A DNA stretch of 9,312 bases from Thomasclavelia sp. Its GTDB lineage: Bacteria; Bacillota_I; Bacilli_A; Erysipelotrichales; Erysipelotrichaceae. The notes below the pieces were generated by a model. It did not search any database. It was not told the DNA's origin and worked only from the letters and a program-made list of their open reading frames with translations. Below, one piece after another: positions 1 to 5,133 of this stretch. Every line of letters begins with the position of its first letter. The stretch's first letter is position 1. Position numbers and translations under genes: made by a program. The DNA is taken from contig JAHHTG010000042.1 in assembly GCA_020024765.1 (NCBI GenBank), positions 1 to 9,312 on the forward strand, given 5' to 3'.

Positions 1-104
1 GGACAATCGCCAATTCCTAAAACATCGATACCTTCTTTATTTAAGGCAACACTGAATTGATAAAAATTAGCCGGTGAATTTGGGGAAATATAGATATAAT
101 TCAT
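1..104 (-). CDS. ATP-grasp domain protein (N-terminal fragment, cut by window edge)
   Basis: Only the first 34 codons are inside the window; the gene continues past base 1. The translation begins MNYIYISPNSPANFYQF and reaches a V-L-G-I-G-D motif near residues 29-34. This resembles the N-terminus of carbamoyl-phosphate-synthase-like ATP-grasp proteins of Firmicutes, which open with a short Rossmann-like pre-ATP-grasp strand followed by LGIGD. Such enzymes join a carboxylate to an amine or thiol through an acyl phosphate, but the substrate of this one cannot be told from the fragment. The ATG lies 15 bp after the stop of the M20 amidohydrolase on the same strand, with a weak AGCGAG ribosome site 6 bp before it, so the two are probably co-transcribed. 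The family call rests on a short stretch recognised from memory; the catalytic ATP-grasp residues lie outside the window. Confidence 0.6.
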   Translation of the reverse strand, partial: MNYIYISPNSPANFYQFSVALNKEGIDVLGIGDC

Positions 105-119
105 AATAAACTCGCTTTT

Positions 120-1208
120 TTATAATAATGAGGCAAATAATAGCCATGCACGAATAATTAATTCGTCATTGAAGAAATAAGTATCAGTATGTAAGAAAGT
201 GCTTTCTTTACCATCACCAATGCCCACCATCGCACCTTTTGTCATCTTTGTGTAATGGCCAAAATCTTCTGACCATCTGAATGGTCCCTCTAATAATTCA
301 TATTTTAAATGATTTGTCTTACAGCATGCAATGATTTTATCAATTGATTCTGGATGATTATAAGTCATTGGGAATGGTTCGACTAATTCAAATGTATATT
401 TCAAACCATATTGATTAGCTAGTTTTTCAGATAATTCGTGCATTTCATTAACGAGATTATCTAAATTCTCTTCAATTTCAGAGCGAATAGTAACACTTAA
501 GTGGCCTTCACCAGCCGATACGCCAAAGGAATCATTGCCTAAATTGACGCCAACTACTGTCGCAAATTCGATATAATCCTTTTCTTTATTATTAAAATTT
601 TCTAAATGATTTAATAATTTGCCAATCGCAAAAGCAGGATTAGTTCCTAATTCGGGATATGCAGCATGTGATACATGCCCTTCGAATGTAATCCTTAAAC
701 CAGTTGAAGCTAAAGCAAAAGTATTTGGTTTAATTAAAATTGTTCCAACATCATAACCTGGAATGTTGTGATAAGCATAAACTTCACTAACATGTTTTTC
801 CGCAAGTAAAGGTGCAATGCGTTTGCCTCCTTCGCCCGATTCTTCAGCGTTTTGGAACAAGAAGTAAACGTCGCGATCAATTTTGTGTCCATTAACTAGT
901 GATAAGAAGCCTGCCAAAGTAACAGAGTGTCCATCATGGCCGCATAAATGTTCAACATGTCCCGCGTCTTTTGTTACAGCATCAAAATCAGCACGAAAAG
1001 CAATAGGATCTTTCTTTACATCTAGGCTCTTATAAACAACATAAAACCATTGACCGCAATCTACCATTTCGTATTGTGGGTTATTAAAAATGTGTTCTTG
1101 AATAAATTTCATTAAGCAGGCTTTTGTATGGACTTCGTGATTCGAAGGCTCTGGAATTCCATGAAGTCGATGACGCAAGTCAATTGTCTCTTTTAATAAT
1201 TCGCTCAT
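120..1208 (-). CDS. M20D family metallo-amidohydrolase (N-acyl amino acid / peptide hydrolase)
   Basis: A soluble cytoplasmic enzyme of 362 residues, slightly shorter than the usual 380-400 of M20D aminoacylases and amidohydrolases. The family hydrolyses amide bonds of N-acyl amino acids or small peptides using two divalent metal ions. Visible motifs in order are the N-terminal LRHRLHGIPEPS (11-22), RADFDAV (72-78), the metal-binding CGHDGHS (89-95; C89, H91), the catalytic glutamates in NAEESGEGG (E122/E123), H147 in AYHNIPG, the dimerisation-domain SHAAYPELGTNP (180-191), WSEDFGHY (312-319) and the C-terminal metal histidine H340 in LHTD. All expected active-site residues are present, so it should be active; the exact substrate is unknown. 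The start is supported by an AGAGG ribosome site 8 bp upstream. It precedes the ATP-grasp gene on the same strand and is divergent from the membrane protein at 1329, so the three may serve one uptake and turnover pathway (inference). Confidence 0.88.
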   Translation of the reverse strand: MSELLKETIDLRHRLHGIPEPSNHEVHTKACLMKFIQEHIFNNPQYEMVDCGQWFYVVYKSLDVKKDPIAFRADFDAVTKDAGHVEHLCGHDGHSVTLAGFLSLVNGHKIDRDVYFLFQNAEESGEGGKRIAPLLAEKHVSEVYAYHNIPGYDVGTILIKPNTFALASTGLRITFEGHVSHAAYPELGTNPAFAIGKLLNHLENFNNKEKDYIEFATVVGVNLGNDSFGVSAGEGHLSVTIRSEIEENLDNLVNEMHELSEKLANQYGLKYTFELVEPFPMTYNHPESIDKIIACCKTNHLKYELLEGPFRWSEDFGHYTKMTKGAMVGIGDGKESTFLHTDTYFFNDELIIRAWLLFASLL

Positions 1209-1216
1209 AATAAAAA

Positions 1217-1228
1217 CCTCTTTTCTCT
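1217..1228 (-). promoter_or_regulatory. Ribosome binding site of the M20D gene
   Basis: Read on the minus strand the sequence is AGAGAAAAGAGG, with the AGAGG core ending 8 bases before the ATG at 1208. This spacing fixes the start of the amidohydrolase. Confidence 0.7.
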
Positions 1229-1235
1229 ATCTTTT

Positions 1236-1266
1236 ATTATAAAACAAACCAACAAACATAGGACAA
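1236..1266 (-). promoter_or_regulatory. Candidate sigma-A type promoter for the M20D / ATP-grasp operon
   Basis: On the minus strand a perfect -10 hexamer TATAAT (1236-1241) is preceded by TTGTCC (1261-1266; four of six match TTGACA) at a long 19-bp spacing. The predicted transcript starts a few bases before the ribosome site. The 19-bp spacer is longer than the usual 17, so the promoter may be weak or activator-dependent. Confidence 0.45.
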
Positions 1267-1277
1267 AATTAATTTCC

Positions 1278-1308
1278 TTGTCGATTATGCCTACATCTAT
1301 ACTAGAAT
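1278..1308 (+). promoter_or_regulatory. Candidate promoter for the membrane protein gene
   Basis: TTGTCG (1278-1283) and TAGAAT (1303-1308) are separated by 19 bp, the same geometry as the divergent minus-strand promoter. TATACT at 1298-1303 is an alternative -10 but lacks a well-spaced -35. The -10 region lies inside the dyad at 1298-1314. Which hexamer is used cannot be decided by eye. Confidence 0.4.
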
Positions 1309-1314
1309 AGTATA
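1298..1314. promoter_or_regulatory. Perfect 17-bp inverted repeat over the -10 region (candidate operator)
   Basis: TATACTA-GAA-TAGTATA has two perfectly complementary 7-bp arms around a 3-bp centre. It covers both candidate -10 hexamers of the plus-strand membrane gene and ends directly before its AGAGG ribosome site (1316-1320). It fits a binding site for a dimeric repressor. If transcription starts further upstream, it could instead form a hairpin in the leader next to the ribosome site. The function is inferred; the symmetry is directly visible. Confidence 0.45.
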
Positions 1315-1328
1315 TAGAGGATAAAATT

Positions 1329-2492
1329 ATGCATAATACAAAAACCAAGAGTGTTTTTGGTATCGAAACACCAGTTTTCATCATTATTTTCCTATTAATA
1401 TTTGGTTATCTTGTCAAAATCATGGGCATTTCCAATATGATGAACACTTTAATTAATACTGCCTACGCTTTATTAATCGATACTGTTTTCTATATCATGG
1501 CTATTTCAGTTATTGCTGGAGCCATCGGTAGTCTATTCACAGAATTTGGAGTAATAGCTTTATTCAACGTCTTGTTGTCACCTTTAATGAAACCATTATT
1601 TGGTTTACCTGGTGCCAGTGCCATTGGAATTCTCTCGACATTCCTTTCAGATAACCCGGCTATATTGGCCCTAGCGGATGATATCTCATTCCGACGCTAT
1701 TTTAAGAAATATCAATTACCTGCTTTAACCAATTTAGGAACCGGTTTCGGTATGGGTTTAATTATCATTACTTTTATGATGAGTCTAAGTAGTCCTGACG
1801 GTAGTTCCTTTGTAGTTTCAACTTTAATTGGATTACTAGGAGCTGTAATTGGTTCATTAATTAGTGTTCGAATTATGCTGTTCTTCACGAAGAAAGAATT
1901 CGGCACAAACGAGGAAGCCTACGAGGGAAATGATGAAAGTTATATGGTTAAAGATATGCGAGTAGTCCACGAAGGATCGGTCATGACTCGTATCATGAAT
2001 GCTTTAATCGAAGGTGGTAAGCAAGGTGTGAAGTTAGGTTTCGAAATTATTCCTGGTGTCTTAATTATTTGTACAATTGTCTTAATGTTTACAAATGATT
2101 GTCCAAATGGTGTTTATACAGGCGCTGCATATGAAGGTATCGCCCTCTTCCCATATATCGGCCAAAAATTAAATTTCATCTTACAACCACTTTTTGGTTT
2201 CACAAGTCCCCAATGTATTTCGGTGCCTATTACAGCTTTAGGTTCCGCTGGTGCAGCAATTGGTTTAATTCCCAATATGTTAAGCACCGGCCTTGCAAGT
2301 GCCAATGATATCGCGGTCTTCACAGCAATGTGTATGTGCTTTAGCGGTTACCTCTCAACACATGTAGCAATGATGTCAGTACTTAACTTCTCAGAATTAA
2401 CAAGCAAATCCATCTTTGCACATACCATTGGTGGCTTATGTGCTGGAATTAGTGCCCATTTAATCTATACTGTATTTGCATTGTTTATTTAA
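1329..2492 (+). CDS. Polytopic membrane protein with nucleoside-recognition/gate-like domains (probable transporter, CD0519/CD1768-like)
   Basis: A 387-residue integral membrane protein with about ten hydrophobic segments (roughly 15-33, 41-68, 74-95, 131-152, 161-186, 235-255, 281-300, 301-320, 327-350, 362-387) and a polar cytoplasmic stretch near 187-232. The two halves look related. Each contains a long helix followed by a small-residue loop: GLPGASAIG with FLSDNPA in the first, FTSPQCISVPITALGSAGAA in the second. This is the style of Gate/nucleoside-recognition domains. KKYQLPALTNLGTGFGMGL (126-144) is typical of a clostridial family that I recall as CD0519/CD1768 membrane proteins, of unknown substrate. 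The start has AGAGGA 7 bp upstream. It is transcribed divergently from the M20D amidohydrolase and ends at a shared terminator. Import or export of an amino acid or peptide derivative is plausible but unproven. Confidence 0.72.
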   Translation: MHNTKTKSVFGIETPVFIIIFLLIFGYLVKIMGISNMMNTLINTAYALLIDTVFYIMAISVIAGAIGSLFTEFGVIALFNVLLSPLMKPLFGLPGASAIGILSTFLSDNPAILALADDISFRRYFKKYQLPALTNLGTGFGMGLIIITFMMSLSSPDGSSFVVSTLIGLLGAVIGSLISVRIMLFFTKKEFGTNEEAYEGNDESYMVKDMRVVHEGSVMTRIMNALIEGGKQGVKLGFEIIPGVLIICTIVLMFTNDCPNGVYTGAAYEGIALFPYIGQKLNFILQPLFGFTSPQCISVPITALGSAGAAIGLIPNMLSTGLASANDIAVFTAMCMCFSGYLSTHVAMMSVLNFSELTSKSIFAHTIGGLCAGISAHLIYTVFALFI

Positions 2493-2513
2493 AATTTTCA
2501 ATTCAAGTAATAA

Positions 2514-2539
2514 AAAACCGCATATTTCTATGCGGTTTT
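2514..2539. terminator. Bidirectional intrinsic terminator
   Basis: An 11-bp perfect stem, AAAACCGCATA (2514-2524) pairing with TATGCGGTTTT (2529-2539), closes a 4-base TTTC loop. It sits between two convergent genes, 22 bases after the stop of the membrane protein gene and 13 bases after the stop of the DUF349 gene on the other strand. The A tract on one side and T tract on the other give a U-rich tail in either direction, so it can stop transcription from both. Confidence 0.88.
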
Positions 2540-2551
2540 AATATATAATTT

Positions 2552-3715
2552 TTACTTGCTATTTTCAGCAATAGTTGTATCTAATTCTTTGATTTCAGCT
2601 TCTAATTGTGTAATGAATTCCTTAATATCTTCGATTTCATTAACCATATCCTTAGCCATTGATTCACTTAGAACTTCGTTCTTTTCGTTTTCTAGACGAG
2701 TGATTCTTTGTTTATTCTTAAGAATTAATTCTTGCTTATGATCGCGTTTTTCAACAATTGAAGCTAACCAATTAGCATGCTTTTCTTCATTGAATTTTCC
2801 AAGACCATTGAAATATTCATCCATAACTGCACGGAATTCATTCCAAATCTTATCTTCGAAATCACGCTTACATAAACCAATTTCTTTCCACTTAACACTT
2901 AATGACTTCATAAAATTAGTATTTTCGCGAGTAAAGCGTTGAGATTCAACAACTGCCTTAGCTTGTTCAATGACTGCTAATTTTTCTTCGTAGTGTTGTT
3001 TTTGAATTTCGTGAACTTCTTCATAGTGAGCGTTACGACGTGCAAAGAAAGCTTGACGGCTTGCATTGAATTGAGACCATAATCCTTCTTCGAAATCTGT
3101 ACCCGCACTGCCAACTTCCTTCCATTCATTCATCATTTCATTGAAACGACGAGATGTCTTCGCAAAGTTTTCTGCATTCTCTAATGTCTTAGCTTCTGCA
3201 ATAAGTTTTTCCTTAACTTCCTTTGCCTTTGCGTGCATAGCTTTTAATTCTTCGTAGTTATCATGCTTTAAATCAAAGAATTTTTTGCGGATATCGTTAA
3301 ATTTATTCCACAATTCATCATCTAAGTTTTTACCAGCTGTACCAATTTGTTTCCATTCATCAAGTAATTGGTTCATAGCTTGTGTTGCTTCGTTGAAGTT
3401 CTTAGGTTGTAAGTTAGCTTCAGCTTTAGCGATTAAAACTTCTTTCTTAGCTTGGTTGTCAGAATAAATTGCTTGACGTTTTTCGTAGAAATAATTCAAA
3501 TATTCGTTAAATTGATCATTTAGTTGTTCTTCATATGCTGATTCCCAATAACCGATATGCTTCCAACGACGCTTTAAGTTATCGATTTCGTGCATTACAT
3601 CACGATCTCCGGCATTTTCTCTAAGAGCTTTTGCTTCTTCAACTAATAATTCTTTGGCTTTAATGTCTTTATCAAAGTCTTTGATTTCGTTATTTGAAAA
3701 ATTATTGTCCATCAT
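2552..3715 (-). CDS. DUF349 repeat coiled-coil protein
   Basis: A soluble, highly charged, helical protein of 387 residues built from four DUF349-type repeats. Each repeat is anchored by a W-K-x-(I/V)-G motif: RWKHIG (50-55), EWKQIG (120-125), EWKEVG (197-202) and KWKEIG (275-280). In each, an aromatic/acidic helix of the type LWNKFNDIRKKFF follows about 12-17 residues later. The repeat period is 70-78 residues. Residues 310-387 form a further long coiled coil with no repeat motif. There is no signal peptide or membrane segment. The biochemical role of DUF349 proteins is not known to me. The gene begins with tandem ATG codons (3715-3713 and 3712-3710) behind a strong AGAGGTGA ribosome site; either start is possible, and the second has the more usual spacing. 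It appears to have its own promoter and ends at the shared terminator. Confidence 0.85.
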   Translation of the reverse strand: MMDNNFSNNEIKDFDKDIKAKELLVEEAKALRENAGDRDVMHEIDNLKRRWKHIGYWESAYEEQLNDQFNEYLNYFYEKRQAIYSDNQAKKEVLIAKAEANLQPKNFNEATQAMNQLLDEWKQIGTAGKNLDDELWNKFNDIRKKFFDLKHDNYEELKAMHAKAKEVKEKLIAEAKTLENAENFAKTSRRFNEMMNEWKEVGSAGTDFEEGLWSQFNASRQAFFARRNAHYEEVHEIQKQHYEEKLAVIEQAKAVVESQRFTRENTNFMKSLSVKWKEIGLCKRDFEDKIWNEFRAVMDEYFNGLGKFNEEKHANWLASIVEKRDHKQELILKNKQRITRLENEKNEVLSESMAKDMVNEIEDIKEFITQLEAEIKELDTTIAENSK

Positions 3716-3718
3716 TAA

Positions 3719-3726
3719 TCACCTCT
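3719..3726 (-). promoter_or_regulatory. Ribosome binding site of the DUF349 gene
   Basis: On the minus strand AGAGGTGA matches the 16S anti-Shine-Dalgarno over most of its length. From the AGAGG core there are 6 bases to the first ATG and 9 to the second, so the site does not decide between the two tandem starts. Confidence 0.65.
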
Positions 3727-3739
3727 AATATACTTTTCT

Positions 3740-3769
3740 ATTCTATCATTATTTTTTTGATATTTACAA
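3740..3769 (-). promoter_or_regulatory. Extended -10 promoter for the DUF349 gene
   Basis: On the minus strand TTGTAA (3764-3769) is followed after 18 bp by TAGAAT (3740-3745), preceded by TG one base upstream (TGATAGAAT), an extended -10 motif. It lies in the 66-bp gap after the amidohydrolase gene and would give a short leader, allowing the DUF349 gene to be expressed on its own even if it is also read through from upstream. Confidence 0.55.
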
Positions 3770-3781
3770 CTATTTGATAAA

Positions 3782-5059
3782 TTACATGTATTGGTCTAGG
3801 AGATTATCGACTTCTGCAAACTTCTTAATCTTTGGTTCTTTAAAGATTTTTTCATCCTTAATTATCATATATGGTTTAGACAATGCACTAAATCCTTCAA
3901 GTGGATTTGTGTTAGATACTAAAATATCACCACGTTTACCAACTTCAAGACTTCCGATTTCGTTTTCCATTCCCAAAATTTGCGCATTACGTAATGTCGC
4001 AGTATGTAAAGCAAATTCGCGACTAACTTCTAAGTATTTATGGAAGTATTCAAGTTCACGCCATAAGTTATAGTGCGTAATATATGGGCAACCAGTATCA
4101 GTACCAAGTCCCACTAAAATGCCATTTTCAAGAGCAGTTTTAGCACCACTAATAATACCTTGCATAACAAATTCCGAGTTATAAATAACCATGTCATTAG
4201 CACCTGTGTATTTAGGATTAAACTTCGCTAAAGGTAAAGCTGGCGAAATCGTGCAGACATAACATGCGTTATGCTCTTTGAATAAATCAATCATATGTTG
4301 ATCAAGTTTAGAACCATGTTCAATCGAATCAACACCATTTTCAAGGGCAACTCTAACACCTTCTGGTGATTCAACATGGGCACAAACACGATAGCCCAAT
4401 CTATGAGCTTCATCACAGCACGCTTTGACAATACCTGGTTGCATCTTTAAAACACCCGGTTCGCCTTTAACCTTAGCATCTAGTACACCACCAGTAATCA
4501 TCAATTTAATCCAGTCAACACCTTGATCAGCAATTTTATCAACCATTTTCACAGCCGAAACACGGTCTTCAACTGGTACGGCCACACTTCCTACCATATG
4601 GCCACCCTTAGGACCAATCGCATAGTTAGAAGCCTTGATTCTTGGACCAAAATATTTACCGGATTCAATATCTTTCTTAATATTTGTATCAAAGTCATCA
4701 ATGCCACCAACTGTTCTTAAAGTTGTGCAACCAGATAATAGCGCTGTTTGAACTGATGTTTTACAAATATTCATTCCTAATTTACGTGTTAAACCATTGC
4801 TTAAAATGAATTTAACAAGTTTTGTCGGATCAGTCTTCTTTTTTGAAGGCTTACCGCTTGCTGGTAAATGGACATGCAAGTTAATAAGCCCTGGCATCAC
4901 ATACTTTCCCTTCAAATCCGTTACTTCGTAGCCATTAACGTCAAGATTTTGACCAATCGCACTAATGTAACCATCTTCGAGCAAGATTGTCATGTTTTCT
5001 TGTAATTGCATGTTAGCAGTGCCATCTAGCACATTACAATTAATTAATGCTTGTTTCAT
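3782..5059 (-). CDS. Metal-dependent amidohydrolase family protein (imidazolonepropionase / Xaa-Pro dipeptidase-like)
   Basis: A 425-residue cytosolic TIM-barrel hydrolase of the amidohydrolase superfamily, of normal length for the group. The N-terminal beta-sandwich half (1-55) leads into MPGLINLHVHL (55-65) with the metal-binding HxH pair H62/H64. The usual order follows: WIKLMITGG (183-191) with K185 as the likely carboxylated bridging lysine, CAHVES (226-231) with H228, SIEHGS (245-250) with H248, and GLGTDTG (317-323) with catalytic D321. A C-terminal LEVGKRGDILV (371-381) closes the composite sandwich domain. A binuclear metal site is therefore complete. Relatives act on dipeptides, lactams or similar cyclic amides; the substrate here cannot be assigned. 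The start has AAGGGGG 7 bp upstream. No convincing terminator separates it from the upstream P-type ATPase gene, so partial co-transcription is possible. Confidence 0.87.
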   Translation of the reverse strand: MKQALINCNVLDGTANMQLQENMTILLEDGYISAIGQNLDVNGYEVTDLKGKYVMPGLINLHVHLPASGKPSKKKTDPTKLVKFILSNGLTRKLGMNICKTSVQTALLSGCTTLRTVGGIDDFDTNIKKDIESGKYFGPRIKASNYAIGPKGGHMVGSVAVPVEDRVSAVKMVDKIADQGVDWIKLMITGGVLDAKVKGEPGVLKMQPGIVKACCDEAHRLGYRVCAHVESPEGVRVALENGVDSIEHGSKLDQHMIDLFKEHNACYVCTISPALPLAKFNPKYTGANDMVIYNSEFVMQGIISGAKTALENGILVGLGTDTGCPYITHYNLWRELEYFHKYLEVSREFALHTATLRNAQILGMENEIGSLEVGKRGDILVSNTNPLEGFSALSKPYMIIKDEKIFKEPKIKKFAEVDNLLDQYM

Positions 5060-5066
5060 AATTGTT

Positions 5067-5073
5067 CCCCCTT
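5067..5073 (-). promoter_or_regulatory. Ribosome binding site of the amidohydrolase gene
   Basis: AAGGGGG on the minus strand, 7 bases before the ATG at 5059, supports this start codon. Confidence 0.6.
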
Positions 5074-5105
5074 ATATTATTTTTGAAACTTTACTATTTA
5101 GTTAC

Positions 5106-5111
5106 ATTATA
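5106..5111 (-). promoter_or_regulatory. Possible -10 element upstream of the amidohydrolase gene
   Basis: A perfect TATAAT on the minus strand lies 46 bp before the amidohydrolase ATG, in the 74-bp gap after the ATPase gene. No good -35 is visible at 16-18 bp (GGACTT, AGGACT and AAGGAC are poor), so it may be weak or fortuitous. Confidence 0.3.
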
Positions 5112-5133
5112 AAACTTATTGTGAAGAAAGTCC

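Noticed and set aside
3774..4073. Plus-strand open frame of 99 codons over the end of the amidohydrolase gene
   Set aside because: Antisense to a conserved enzyme, low-complexity translation and no family motif.
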